64,000 bases of DNA from an uncultured Winogradskyella sp. Its GTDB lineage: Bacteria > Bacteroidota > Bacteroidia > Flavobacteriales > Flavobacteriaceae. Each line of letters opens with the position of its first letter. Positions within the stretch are counted from its first letter, which is position 1. The stretch lies in NCBI RefSeq assembly GCF_947495255.1, contig NZ_CANLYI010000001.1, positions 434,001 to 498,000 on the forward strand, given 5' to 3'. The notes below the pieces were generated by a model. The model had not been told where the DNA came from. It saw nothing but the letters and a program-made list of their open reading frames with translations, and ran no database searches. The position numbers and the translations under genes are program-made. This document shows, piece by piece, positions 46,606 to 55,954 of the stretch.

Positions 46606-48738
46606 ATGCGCTTTATAAAAATTCTTTTATTATTCTTTGTTTTTCAAGTTTCTGCCCAACAAGGTGGTATGTGGATTCCTTCGCTTTTAGAAGGGATGAA
46701 TGAAACAGAAATGCAAAGTTTGGGCAGTAAATTAACGGCTCAAGATATTTACGATGTTAACAACTCTAGCTTAAAGGATGCCATTGGTCATTTTAATGGT
46801 GGCTGTACAAGTGAAGTGATTTCAGACCAAGGTTTAGTGCTAACTAATCACCATTGTGGTTTTGGACAAATACAATCACATTCATCTTTAGAAAACGATT
46901 ATTTAAAAGATGGTTTTTGGGCAATGTCTCTTGAAGAGGAATTACCAAACGAAGGTTTGTTTATTGAGTTTATTGTGAGTATTCACGATGTAACAGAAGT
47001 TGCTTTAAAAGGTATCACTGATAGCATGACGGAAACTGAAAAGCAATCTCAAATTTCTAAAAACACAAACGCAGCTTTAAAAACTTGGCCAAAAGAATCT
47101 TGGCAAGATGTAAAAACAAAGGCGTTTTATGAAGGTAATCAGTACTTTTTGTTTGTAACAGAACGTTTTGACGATATTCGTTTAGTTGGTGCACCTCCAA
47201 CAAGTATTGGTAAATTTGGAAGTGACACAGACAACTGGGTTTTCCCGAGACATACTGGCGATTTTTCAATGTTTCGTATTTATGCTGACGCTAATAATAG
47301 ACCTGCAAAATACAGTAAAGACAATAAGCCATACAAACCGAAACATTACTTACCAGTATCTTTAGATGGTGTTGAAGAAGGCGATTTTACAATGGTTTTT
47401 GGTTTTCCAGGCACAACAAGCGAGTATCTACCTGCTGTTGCCATTGAGCATATTACAAAAGAATTTAATCCTACAAATATTGCCATCCGAGAAGCCGCTT
47501 TAAAAGTCATTGACCAAAAAATGAAAGAAAGTGATGCTGTAAGAATTAAATATGCATCTAAACAAGCACGAATTGCTAACGCATGGAAAAAATGGATTGG
47601 TGAAAATTTAGGTATCGAAAAAAGTAATGCCGTTGAAAAACGCAAAGCATTTGAAGCTACATTTACAAAAGCTTTAAAAGAAAAAGGACTAGAGGATAAA
47701 TATGGAAACATACTTCCAGAATTTGATAGGCTCTATAAAGATTTTGCACCTATAAACATTAAACGTAGAAATTTCATTGAAGTCTTTTTAATCACCAATG
47801 AGTTGATGCAAATGACCTTTAGAGCTTACCAAGTTGAACAAGCTTTAATTGCCAACCCTGAAAATTTAGAAAGAGGAAAGGAAGTTTTAACGGGTCAACT
47901 AAGAGGTATTCATAAAAATTATGATGCAGATTTAGATAAAGGCGTCTACCTCAACGTGATGCCTTTATATGGTAAAGAGGTTGATGCTACTATCTATGAT
48001 AAAACCGCATTTACTAATTTAGATTCTGCTTTAAGCTTACTTGAAGGCGATGCAGCAACCGTTATAAAAAACCTAAACAATGATGCTGCCTTTGCGTATG
48101 CAAAACCAATTATTGATGAGTTTTTTAACACTCTTAATCCTGAATACCAACAAAAAAACGAACCAATTACGGCATTACAAACCAAGTATATGACTGCATT
48201 AATGGAAGCGCTACCAAATGCACGTTATTTTCCGGATGCTAATGGTACGCTTCGTGTAACTTACGGACAAGTAAGAGGTTATGAACCTAGAGATGCGGTA
48301 TATTACAACCCTGTGAGTTATTTAGATGGTGTAATTGAAAAGTATATTCCTGGCGATTATGAGTTTGATGTACCACAAAAATTAATAGACCTATATGAAG
48401 CAAAAGATTATGGACAATATGCTGATAAAAACGGAAAAGTACCTGTTTGCTTTTTAGGAACAAATCACACAACTGGTGGAAACTCTGGAAGTCCTGCCAT
48501 TGATGCAGAAGGAAATTTAGTAGGCTTAAACTTTGACCGCGTTTGGGAAGGCACCATGAGCGACATGAATTACGACCCAGAAATCTGTCGAAACATTATG
48601 GTAGATTTACGCTACGTACTTTTTATAGTTGATAAATATGCTGGTGCCACCCATTTAATTGATGAAATGACATTGGTTCATCCTAAAAAGAATAATAGTA
48701 AGAAGAAAAAGAAAAGACGAAAGAGTAAAAAGAAGTAG
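46606..48738 (+). CDS. S46-family dipeptidyl peptidase, DPP11 type
   Basis: A 710-residue periplasmic serine peptidase (signal peptide ends VSAQ near residue 18). The catalytic His is H83 in TNHHCG and the catalytic Ser is S627 in GGNSGSP; the intervening Asp is less certain. In this family the residue 18 positions after the Ser sets specificity: Arg (DPP11, cleaving after Asp/Glu) or Gly (DPP7, hydrophobic). Here it is R645, in NFDRVWEG, so a DPP11-type preference is predicted. The protein ends in a lysine/arginine-rich tail not part of the usual fold. Dipeptides released would serve as nutrients. Confidence 0.9.
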   Translation: MRFIKILLLFFVFQVSAQQGGMWIPSLLEGMNETEMQSLGSKLTAQDIYDVNNSSLKDAIGHFNGGCTSEVISDQGLVLTNHHCGFGQIQSHSSLENDYLKDGFWAMSLEEELPNEGLFIEFIVSIHDVTEVALKGITDSMTETEKQSQISKNTNAALKTWPKESWQDVKTKAFYEGNQYFLFVTERFDDIRLVGAPPTSIGKFGSDTDNWVFPRHTGDFSMFRIYADANNRPAKYSKDNKPYKPKHYLPVSLDGVEEGDFTMVFGFPGTTSEYLPAVAIEHITKEFNPTNIAIREAALKVIDQKMKESDAVRIKYASKQARIANAWKKWIGENLGIEKSNAVEKRKAFEATFTKALKEKGLEDKYGNILPEFDRLYKDFAPINIKRRNFIEVFLITNELMQMTFRAYQVEQALIANPENLERGKEVLTGQLRGIHKNYDADLDKGVYLNVMPLYGKEVDATIYDKTAFTNLDSALSLLEGDAATVIKNLNNDAAFAYAKPIIDEFFNTLNPEYQQKNEPITALQTKYMTALMEALPNARYFPDANGTLRVTYGQVRGYEPRDAVYYNPVSYLDGVIEKYIPGDYEFDVPQKLIDLYEAKDYGQYADKNGKVPVCFLGTNHTTGGNSGSPAIDAEGNLVGLNFDRVWEGTMSDMNYDPEICRNIMVDLRYVLFIVDKYAGATHLIDEMTLVHPKKNNSKKKKKRRKSKKK

Positions 48739-48765
48739 GCAATAGCCAATATATAAAACATTAAG

Positions 48766-48803
48766 CCCTCACAAGTTATTAGAACTCGTGAGGTTTTTTT
48801 TTA
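48766..48803 (+). terminator. Terminator after the S46 peptidase gene
   Basis: CCTCAC stem with a mostly paired inner segment and a run of nine T on the plus strand. Confidence 0.75.
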
Positions 48804-48817
48804 GATATGAAATACAG

Positions 48818-49288
48818 TTACTTCAATATACTCTTCACAATTTTTAAATGGTGATTGGTATGTGCATCCAAGAAACGGATAACTCTAGATTTGTTAACGT
48901 TACCAAATAAAGGATGTTTAAAATAAGCATTTTTATTTAAGTTTGGAATTACTTCTATATGATCTCTAGCTTCTGCTAATTGTGTTTTAATGTCATCGAT
49001 TAATATCGTCTCGGAAGGTGTCACATGCTTTGGTGCCTTTGCTTTACCTCTAGGTATATATTTTAGTGCAAACACAATACGTCCCATCATAGAAAAGTTA
49101 TCTACATAAGTACTAGGTTCAGAACTCTTCATACTTATTAAAACATTATTAATTACTTTTAAGCTATGATCTAAATGCCAAGACACATTAACTTTTGAAA
49201 CCTTAGAGTTCATAGCCTCAATATTCGGTAAATAACTCTCAATATCATTTAATGCCTTTTGTAAAACTGCAATATCTAATGTCTTCAT
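48818..49288 (-). CDS. DUF1569 protein (DinB superfamily)
   Basis: A 156-residue helical protein with the DUF1569 pattern: SWHLDHSLKV near 36-45 and FLDAHTNHHLKI near 138-149, histidines that could bind a metal as in DinB-like proteins. No function is established for the family. It lies alone between terminators. Confidence 0.75.
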   Translation of the reverse strand: MKTLDIAVLQKALNDIESYLPNIEAMNSKVSKVNVSWHLDHSLKVINNVLISMKSSEPSTYVDNFSMMGRIVFALKYIPRGKAKAPKHVTPSETILIDDIKTQLAEARDHIEVIPNLNKNAYFKHPLFGNVNKSRVIRFLDAHTNHHLKIVKSILK

Positions 49289-49319
49289 TCTGGTTAATTT
49301 TATCGAAAGATAATTAAAA

Positions 49320-49349
49320 TAAAAACCCTCACATTTCTGTAAGGGTTTA
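49320..49349 (-). terminator. Terminator of ahcY
   Basis: On the minus strand AAACCCTTACA and GTGAGGGTTT form a hairpin with a T run after it, just past the ahcY stop. Confidence 0.78.
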
Positions 49350-49393
49350 AATCTATATATCCAAAAGCAAAGTGCTTCTAATAATCGAATAAT

Positions 49394-50710
49394 CTAGTAA
49401 CGATAGTGCTCAGGTTTATAAGGACCTTCAACTGTTACACCGATATAATCAGCTTGGTAATCTTTTAACTCAGTAAGCTCAACACCAATTTTCTCTAAGT
49501 GTAATTTAGCTACTTTTTCATCTAAATGCTTTGGTAACATATATACATCGTTTCCGTATGCTTCTTTGTTGTTCCAAAGTTCAATTTGTGCTAAAGTTTG
49601 GTTTGTAAATGAGTTACTCATTACAAAACTTGGGTGACCTGTTGCACAACCTAAATTTACTAAACGTCCTTCGGCAAGTAAAATAATATCTTTACCGTTA
49701 ATGTTGTATTTATCAACTTGAGGTTTAATGGTATCCTTAGTATGACCATGCTTCTCATTTAACCATCCAACTTGGATTTCATTATCAAAGTGACCAATAT
49801 TTGCAACAATAACTTTATCTTTCATTGCTTCAAAATGCTCAGCTCTTACGATATCTTTATTTCCTGTTGTTGTAATAATGATATCAGAGTTGGCAACTAC
49901 AGTTTCTAATTTCTTTACTTCAAAACCGTCCATTGCAGCTTGTAATGCACAAATTGGGTCGATTTCAGTAACAGTAACAATAGAACCTGCACCTTTAAAA
50001 GAAGCAGCAGTACCTTTACCAACATCACCATAACCACAAACAGTTACACGTTTTCCTGCTAACATAATATCTGTTGCTCTACGAATGGCATCTACTGCAG
50101 ATTCTTTACAACCATATTTGTTATCGAATTTGGATTTAGTAACCGAATCATTAACGTTAATTGCTGGCATTGGTAATGTTCCATTTTTTACACGCTCGTA
50201 AAGTCTGTGAACTCCAGTTGTAGTCTCTTCAGACAAACCGTTAATTCCGTCAGCTAATTCTGGGTACCTATCTAAAACCATATTAGTTAAATCACCACCA
50301 TCATCTAAAATCATATTTAATGGTTTTCTATCTTCTCCAAAGAATAAGGTTTGCTCAATACACCAATCAAATTCTTCTTCCGTCATGTCTTTCCATGCGT
50401 ACACAGCAGTTCCTGCATCTGCAATTGCAGCAGCAGCTTGATCTTGAGTTGAGAAAATATTACAAGAACTCCAAGTAACTTCTGCTCCTAAAGCTTGTAA
50501 TGTTTCAATTAAAACAGCAGTTTGAATCGTCATATGTAAACATCCTGCGATACGTGCTCCTTTTAATGGCTGTGTATTTTTGTATTCTTCACGTAAACTC
50601 ATTAAACCTGGCATTTCTGCTTCGGCTAAATTAATTTCTTTTCTTCCCCAAGCCGCAAGCGACATGTCTTTTACCTTATTTGGTACGTAAGCAACAGTTT
50701 TTGTACTCAT
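49394..50710 (-). CDS. ahcY: Adenosylhomocysteinase
   Basis: A 438-residue NAD-dependent enzyme that splits S-adenosylhomocysteine into adenosine and homocysteine. [15 protein letters not shown] near 81-95, DDGGDLTN, the NAD-binding [11 protein letters not shown] and NIGHFDNEI are typical, and the C-terminus ends KPEHYRY as in the family. Spacing and length are normal. Confidence 0.97.
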   Translation of the reverse strand: MSTKTVAYVPNKVKDMSLAAWGRKEINLAEAEMPGLMSLREEYKNTQPLKGARIAGCLHMTIQTAVLIETLQALGAEVTWSSCNIFSTQDQAAAAIADAGTAVYAWKDMTEEEFDWCIEQTLFFGEDRKPLNMILDDGGDLTNMVLDRYPELADGINGLSEETTTGVHRLYERVKNGTLPMPAINVNDSVTKSKFDNKYGCKESAVDAIRRATDIMLAGKRVTVCGYGDVGKGTAASFKGAGSIVTVTEIDPICALQAAMDGFEVKKLETVVANSDIIITTTGNKDIVRAEHFEAMKDKVIVANIGHFDNEIQVGWLNEKHGHTKDTIKPQVDKYNINGKDIILLAEGRLVNLGCATGHPSFVMSNSFTNQTLAQIELWNNKEAYGNDVYMLPKHLDEKVAKLHLEKIGVELTELKDYQADYIGVTVEGPYKPEHYRY

Positions 50711-50842
50711 CTTCTTTTTCTTAGTTTTATATATTATGAAACACCTTTGGGTTTAGCACTTAAATAGTTAAATTCGCCTATAAATAAATACCAACTTCGC
50801 CAAAGGCGCTGCAAAGATAATCAATAACATTCAGAATACTAA

Positions 50843-51469
50843 ATGCCACTATACAAATCCATTAGTGTAAACTCACAAACTACTGTTAAAATCTGGAAGA
50901 TAGAAGAATCGTATGATGCTCTATTTGAACCCTTAGACTTAAAACCGCAAAGTTTATCTCGTGTTTTGAGCATGAAAAGTGAGTTACATCAACGTGGTTT
51001 TTTAAGTGTGAGGCATTTGTTGCGTGAGTTTGGTTATACCGATCAAGATTTGTTTTATGACCATAATGGAAAACCACATCTTAAAGATGGTAAACATATT
51101 TCCATTACACATTCGTTTACATTCTCTGGTGTTATTGTTAGCGATAAAGAAGTTGGAATTGATATTGAAAAGCGACGCGATAAAATCGTTAAAATTGCCC
51201 ATAAATTTGTAGATTATGAGTTTAATTACATCAAACCTACAGACAAAGATTACATTAATAGACTTACTATAATTTGGGGAATTAAAGAATCCTTGTATAA
51301 GCTTTTTGCAACACCAGGAATGCTATTTAATAAGCATTTTTTAGTCATTCCTTTTATGATGAAAGATGGCGAAACAGTAGCTTGGATTGATTATAAAAAC
51401 AAAAAATACAAGTACAATACCGCATTTTTTGAATTTGATGAATTTATGTGTGCTTACGTCGTTCCGTAA
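50843..51469 (+). CDS. 4'-phosphopantetheinyl transferase
   Basis: A 208-residue Sfp-like transferase that activates acyl or peptidyl carrier proteins by adding phosphopantetheine. GIDIEKRRDKI at 105-115 holds the metal-binding Asp and Glu, and WGIKESLYKLF at 145-155 is the second signature. The stop overlaps the ATG of the next gene (TAATG), so translation is coupled. The carrier protein it serves is not in this window. Confidence 0.88.
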   Translation: MPLYKSISVNSQTTVKIWKIEESYDALFEPLDLKPQSLSRVLSMKSELHQRGFLSVRHLLREFGYTDQDLFYDHNGKPHLKDGKHISITHSFTFSGVIVSDKEVGIDIEKRRDKIVKIAHKFVDYEFNYIKPTDKDYINRLTIIWGIKESLYKLFATPGMLFNKHFLVIPFMMKDGETVAWIDYKNKKYKYNTAFFEFDEFMCAYVVP

Positions 51470-52194
51470 TGAATAGCATCTACCAAAATATAATTGCTGC
51501 AAAAGCAAAAAATAAAAAACTGCTTGCGGTTTTAATTGACCCAGATAAGATGATACTCGCAAATGTTTCGGGTTTTATCTCAAAGGTGAATCAATCTATT
51601 GCAACTCATATTTTTGTTGGAGGAAGTGATGTTAACGAGGGTTTAACTGAAACTTTAGTCCTAGAAATAAAAAAACACGCAACATTACCTGTGATTTTGT
51701 TTCCTGGTGATGTTACTCAAATTACAGATAAAGCGGATGGTATTTTATTTTTGTCTTTAATTTCAGGCAGAAATCCAGACTATTTAATTGGCAAACATGT
51801 AGAGGCTATTTCAAAATTAAGAGATTCAAATCTAGAAGTAATTTCAACAGGCTATTTACTTATTCAGAACGGAAAGCAAACTTCTGTAGAACGTGTAAGT
51901 CAAACAAAACCCATTGAACGAGATCAGGTTCAACAAATTGTGGACACAGCAAAAGCAGGAGAACTATTGGGTATGAAACTCATTTATCTTGAAGCTGGTA
52001 GTGGAGCAACACATGCCATTGAACCCTATATTATTTCTGAAGTAAAACAAGAATTGAGTATACCACTCATTGTTGGTGGCGGCATAAGAACTAAAACAGA
52101 AATAGAATTGGCTTACAAAGCTGGAGCCAATTTAATTGTTATTGGAACAGCTTTTGAAACAGATGAAACATTTTTTGACCATTTACGGAGTTAA
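51469..52194 (+). CDS. PcrB-like (heptaprenyl/geranylgeranylglyceryl phosphate synthase) family protein
   Basis: A 241-residue TIM-barrel prenyltransferase of the GGGPS/PcrB family. LIDPDKM near 21-27 and the phosphate-binding VGGGIRTKTE near 196-205 are family signatures. It would make a prenylglyceryl phosphate lipid; the bacterial physiological role is uncertain. The ATG at 51469, overlapping the previous stop, is preferred to 51448. Confidence 0.85.
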   Translation: MNSIYQNIIAAKAKNKKLLAVLIDPDKMILANVSGFISKVNQSIATHIFVGGSDVNEGLTETLVLEIKKHATLPVILFPGDVTQITDKADGILFLSLISGRNPDYLIGKHVEAISKLRDSNLEVISTGYLLIQNGKQTSVERVSQTKPIERDQVQQIVDTAKAGELLGMKLIYLEAGSGATHAIEPYIISEVKQELSIPLIVGGGIRTKTEIELAYKAGANLIVIGTAFETDETFFDHLRS

Positions 52195-52276
52195 ATTGTG
52201 ACAATTAACTTGATTTAGCATCTTATAATATAGAATATTAATTGAAAATAAAATTCCGAATTCACGGAAATCAACC

Positions 52277-52537
52277 ATGGAAATATCAGTAGACTTAACA
52301 CTTTCGCCTTTACAAAATGATTACGAAAAACATGTGATTAACTTTATAAAAGCATTACGTGATTCTCCTTTTAAAGTTTTAGAAAACCCTTTAAGTACAC
52401 AGATATTTGGGGACTATGACGCGCTCATGCCATTTTTAAATCAGGAAATAAAACGGTCTTTTGAAGCTGTTGACATTTCGGTATTAACTATGAAGGTGGT
52501 TAAAACAAATAGAAGCGATTATGAACCACATTTTTGA
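52277..52537 (+). CDS. YkoF/MTH1187-type thiamine-binding protein
   Basis: An 86-residue ferredoxin-like-fold protein matching the thiamine-binding (DUF77) family: it opens with ISVDLTLSPLQ, has LENPLSTQIFGDYD in the centre and ends SDYEPHF. Known members bind thiamine or its pyrimidine part in the cytoplasm; a transport or buffering role is proposed. Its 3' end overlaps the PnuC-type gene by 17 nt. No riboswitch precedes it. Confidence 0.78.
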   Translation: MEISVDLTLSPLQNDYEKHVINFIKALRDSPFKVLENPLSTQIFGDYDALMPFLNQEIKRSFEAVDISVLTMKVVKTNRSDYEPHF

Positions 52538-53153
52538 TTTCTTCTTCGGTCAGTATACCGATTATCAAACTACAGATATCGTTTTAGAAATTGTTGCTGT
52601 CATTTTTGGTTTTCTGTCAGTTTGGTTTTCTAAAAAGAACAATATTTTGGTGTTTCCAACAGGAATGATAAGTACTTGCATTTTTGTGTATTTATTGCTA
52701 AAATGGCAACTTTTAGGTGACATGATGATTAATGCTTATTATTTTATAATGAGTGTATTTGGATGGTACATCTGGACGCGTAAAGTAGATGCTAAACATG
52801 AAACACCAATCTCTAGAACAACCCAAAAAGAAAAGAAAATAAGTATAGCTATATTTTTAGCAACACTAGTTTTTGTTTTTGTAGTATACAAAACCTTTGA
52901 CAAATGGAATGGTTGGGTTGCCTATGTAGATACCATTACAACCGCTACCTTTTTTGTTGGAATGTGGTTAATGGCAAAACGAAAAATAGAAAACTGGATT
53001 TATTGGATTATAGGTGACCTCATCTCTATTCCTCTATACTTTTATAAAGGATTTACATTTACGAGTTTCCAATATTTAGGATTTACAGTGATTGCCATAT
53101 TTGGATATTTAGCATGGAAAAAAAGCTTAGACAACAGTCTTCAAACTGCATAA
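52521..53153 (+). CDS. PnuC/PnuT-type vitamin transporter
   Basis: A 210-residue inner-membrane protein of the PnuC family with seven predicted helices and the typical blocks FGWYIWTR and ENWIYWIIGDLISIPLYFYKG. PnuC carries nicotinamide riboside; the homologue PnuT carries thiamine and both are facilitators that depend on cytoplasmic phosphorylation. The end of the W-x2-W block holds G-D, not Asn. Overlap with the YkoF-type gene (17 nt) and the kinase gene (40 nt) suggests a unit. Neighbours favour thiamine, but riboside remains possible. Confidence 0.85.
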   Translation: MNHIFDFFFGQYTDYQTTDIVLEIVAVIFGFLSVWFSKKNNILVFPTGMISTCIFVYLLLKWQLLGDMMINAYYFIMSVFGWYIWTRKVDAKHETPISRTTQKEKKISIAIFLATLVFVFVVYKTFDKWNGWVAYVDTITTATFFVGMWLMAKRKIENWIYWIIGDLISIPLYFYKGFTFTSFQYLGFTVIAIFGYLAWKKSLDNSLQTA

Positions 53154-53683
53154 AAGTGGTTTTATTTGGTCCTGAATCAACAGGAAAAACAACATTATCT
53201 CGCCAACTGGCAAGACATTTTAATTCTGTTTGGGTACCTGAACACGCAAGAGCGTACCTACAAGACAAATGGAATAATGAGCGTAAAACTTGCGAGCCTA
53301 AAGATTTACTACCTATAGCCATTGGGCAAATGAAGTTAGAAAATAATTTGGCTCAAAAAACAGATTCCGTTTTAATTTGTGACACCGATTTACTTGAAAC
53401 TAAAGTATATAGCGAAGCCTATTACCAAGGTACATGTGACCCGATTTTAGAGACATATGCTCTAAAAAACTTTTATAACCTCTACTTTTTAACCTATATT
53501 GACACGCCTTGGGAAGCTGATGACCTCAGAGACAAGCCTGATGAAAGAGAACGTATGTTCAAGGCTTTTGAAAATGCTTTAAAAACCTACAATAAACCGT
53601 ATGTAATACTAAAAGGAAATAAAAAGGAACGACTAGAGACCGCTATAAAACATATAGACAAACTATTAGAGAACAAAACATAA
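53114..53683 (+). CDS. NadR-like P-loop kinase
   Basis: A 189-residue ATPase with Walker A GPESTGKTT at 19-27, an acidic ICDTDLLETKVY block near 95-106 and TPWEADDLRDKPDERE near 135-150. It resembles the ribosylnicotinamide kinase domain of NadR, without the nucleotidyltransferase half. It overlaps the PnuC-type gene by 40 nt and would trap the imported vitamin by phosphorylation. Nicotinamide riboside is the default substrate by homology; thiamine is suggested by the neighbouring YkoF-type and riboswitch-controlled receptor genes. Confidence 0.8.
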   Translation: MEKKLRQQSSNCIKVVLFGPESTGKTTLSRQLARHFNSVWVPEHARAYLQDKWNNERKTCEPKDLLPIAIGQMKLENNLAQKTDSVLICDTDLLETKVYSEAYYQGTCDPILETYALKNFYNLYFLTYIDTPWEADDLRDKPDERERMFKAFENALKTYNKPYVILKGNKKERLETAIKHIDKLLENKT

Positions 53684-53718
53684 ATTGAATTGCCCAAAAA
53701 ATTAACAAATCTTAACAC

Positions 53719-55278
53719 ATGAAATTTTCTAAAAAAGACATAAAACAAATAGAATCCAAAGGTTTAAGCCAAGAAGAGGTTTTAAAACAAATAGACCTTT
53801 TTAAAACTGGGATTCCGTTTACAAACATATCTGAAGCTGCAACTATTGGTAGTGGAATTATTGCACTAAATGATGAAAGCATAAATGAGTTTGTAGAGCT
53901 TTTTGAATCTGAAAAAGATAATAAGTCTCTATTAAAATTTGTGCCTGCATCTGGAGCAGCAACAAGAATGTTTAAATTTTTATTTCAATTTGTTAGCCAA
54001 TATAATTCTAAGGAGCAGTCTCTAAATTCATATATCAATAAAAATAAAATAAAGGAATTGTCTCTTTTTATGGTTGGGATGGAAAAATTTCCGTTTTACA
54101 GACAAATACTAGAACTCCTTAAATCTAAGGGGATAAAGTTTGAAGCTTTAACAAATCAAGAAAAAGTTTGGCTTTTTGCTAAAACAATGTTAGATGAAAA
54201 CGAATTAAATTTTGGAAATCAACCGAAAGGAATATTACCGTTTCATGAGTATAAAAAAGACCATGTTTCTACAGCTTTTGAAGAGCATTTGTATGAAGCA
54301 GCAATGTATGCTTCGTCAAAAGGTTTGGCTAAATTACACTTTACAATTTCAGAAATTCATAAAGATAAATTCACAGAAGAATTTAAAAATATTCAGAAAA
54401 ACATTGAACAAAACACAGGTGTTACTTTTGATATTTCGTTTTCTTACCAACAACAATCAACAGATACTATTGCTGTAACTTTAAAGAATAAACCCTTTAA
54501 AGAAACTGATGGTTCTCTATTATTTAGACCCTCCGGTCATGGTGCATTAATAAAAAATCTTAATGCCTTAGATTCAGATATTATTTTTGTAAAAAATATA
54601 GACAACGTAGTCGTTTACAAATACAAAGAAGAGGTTGCTAAATACAAAAAAGTATTAGCTGGTATTCTTATTAAACTTCAATCTAAAACATTCGAATATT
54701 TACATGTATTAGACACAGACGATATCTCAGAATCAACATTTAAAACCATAGAAGACTTTTTAACTTCAGGCTTAAATATTAAAATATCTGATGAGTATAA
54801 AAAATATGCAGACCGCTATAAAGTTGAATACCTGCAAGAAAAACTAAACCGACCTATTCGTATTTGTGGTATGGTAAAAAATGAAGGCGAACCTGGAGGA
54901 GGACCATTTTGGGTTAAAGACCAGAAATCTAACCAATCCCTTCAAATTGTTGAATCTGCACAAATTGACTTAGATAATAAAACGCAATTTGAAATTCTTA
55001 AAAATGCAACGCATTTTAATCCTGTTGATTTAGTTTGTGGTGTAAAAAACTATAAGGGCGAAAAGTTTGATTTAGAAAACTATGTGGACCACAATGCAGC
55101 TTTTATTACTCAAAAAACAAAAAATGGTAAAGATTTAAAAGCTTTAGAATTACCAGGACTTTGGAACGGAAGTATGGCAGATTGGACGACCATTTTTGTT
55201 GAAGTACCAATCATTACGTTTAATCCTGTTAAAACTGTAAACGATTTATTAAAAGGACCACACCAAATTAAAGAATAG
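53719..55278 (+). CDS. DUF4301 protein, nucleotidyltransferase-like
   Basis: A 519-residue protein of the Bacteroidota family DUF4301, function unknown. Two blocks recall sugar-nucleotide uridylyltransferases: PASGAATRM at 76-84, where those enzymes have a glycine-rich nucleotide loop, and RPSGHGALI at 270-278 with KNIDNV at 292-297, like GHGD and SDN motifs. An enzyme that handles NTP and a phosphate is therefore plausible. Its stop (TAG) overlaps the GTG start of the ArfB-like gene by one base. Confidence 0.75.
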   Translation: MKFSKKDIKQIESKGLSQEEVLKQIDLFKTGIPFTNISEAATIGSGIIALNDESINEFVELFESEKDNKSLLKFVPASGAATRMFKFLFQFVSQYNSKEQSLNSYINKNKIKELSLFMVGMEKFPFYRQILELLKSKGIKFEALTNQEKVWLFAKTMLDENELNFGNQPKGILPFHEYKKDHVSTAFEEHLYEAAMYASSKGLAKLHFTISEIHKDKFTEEFKNIQKNIEQNTGVTFDISFSYQQQSTDTIAVTLKNKPFKETDGSLLFRPSGHGALIKNLNALDSDIIFVKNIDNVVVYKYKEEVAKYKKVLAGILIKLQSKTFEYLHVLDTDDISESTFKTIEDFLTSGLNIKISDEYKKYADRYKVEYLQEKLNRPIRICGMVKNEGEPGGGPFWVKDQKSNQSLQIVESAQIDLDNKTQFEILKNATHFNPVDLVCGVKNYKGEKFDLENYVDHNAAFITQKTKNGKDLKALELPGLWNGSMADWTTIFVEVPIITFNPVKTVNDLLKGPHQIKE

Positions 55279-55682
55279 TGGATACTAGCTTATTAAAATC
55301 TGAATTAACCTATAAATACGTGCGTAGCTCAGGAAGTGGCGGACAGCACGTTAATAAAGTATCGTCTAAAGCCGAATTGTATTTTGACCTTAAAAATTCT
55401 AATGTTTTTAATAAGGAAGAAAAACAGATGCTTTTAGAATTCTTTAATAATCGTTTAACCAAAGACGGTGTTTTAATGATTGCTTGTTCTGACAGCCGAA
55501 GTCAATTTAGAAATAAAGCTTTAGTTACGCAGCGTTTCTTAGGGTTAATTGAAGATGGTTTAAAAAAAGAAAAAATACGCATTGCAACAAGAATTCCGAG
55601 AAGTGTAAAAAAGAAACGTTTAAAAAACAAACGTATTAATGCTGATAAAAAAGCAAACCGGAAACGACCAGAATTAGAATAA
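55278..55682 (+). CDS. arfB: Alternative ribosome-rescue hydrolase ArfB-like
   Basis: A 134-residue protein with the GGQ motif (G21-G22-Q23 in SGGQHVNKVSSK) of peptide-release factors and a basic C-terminal tail (KKKRLKNKRINADKKANRKR) of the kind that enters the empty mRNA channel of stalled ribosomes. Length is that of ArfB (YaeJ). The start is GTG at 55278. Confidence 0.9.
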   Translation: MDTSLLKSELTYKYVRSSGSGGQHVNKVSSKAELYFDLKNSNVFNKEEKQMLLEFFNNRLTKDGVLMIACSDSRSQFRNKALVTQRFLGLIEDGLKKEKIRIATRIPRSVKKKRLKNKRINADKKANRKRPELE

Positions 55683-55690
55683 CCACTACC

Positions 55691-55805
55691 GTCACTTCGA
55701 GTGATTCCGAAGAATGAGGAATCGTATCGAGAAGCATATTCTAAATCAATTTCCAAAAGGTTCTCGATACAAAATTCTAAAAAAAGAATTTCACTCGAAC
55801 TAACG
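55691..55805. repeat. Composite interspersed repeat with long inverted arms
   Basis: About 115 nt. Outer arms contain TTCGAGTGA (55696-55704) and its complement TCACTCGAA (55791-55799); inner arms contain GTATCGAGAA (55724-55733) and TTCTCGATAC (55761-55770). The left arm also holds ATTCCGAAGAATGAGGAATC (55704-55723), the same core as the repeat inside the receptor gene at 58185. It lies between arfB and the riboswitch, outside any gene. Confidence 0.6.
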
Positions 55806-55862
55806 TTTAAATTTCAATTCAAAAAAATCATCATTCATAATTCATAATTCTAAAATCCGTTA

Positions 55863-55870
55863 TATATTTG
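55863..55870 (+). promoter_or_regulatory. Candidate -7 box upstream of the TPP riboswitch
   Basis: TATATTTG, exact TAnnTTTG, ending just before the riboswitch 5' end, so transcription would begin at its first base pairs. Confidence 0.55.
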
Positions 55871-55872
55871 CC

Positions 55873-55954
55873 GCGTTCTCAATAAAGGGGTGCCTATTAT
55901 CGGCTGAGATCATACCCATTGAACCTAGAACAGGTAATGCTGTTTAGGAAACGA
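55873..55954 (+). promoter_or_regulatory. TPP riboswitch (THI element)
   Basis: The conserved THI-box parts are in order: GGGGTGCC (55887-55894), GGCTGAGATCATACCC (55902-55917), GAACCT and CAGGTAATGCTG (55921-55942). The closing stem P1 is formed roughly by CGTTCTC near 55874 and GAAACG near 55948; exact ends are uncertain. It binds thiamine pyrophosphate and lies about 215 nt upstream of the TonB-dependent receptor ATG at 56170, with no other gene between. Confidence 0.93.
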
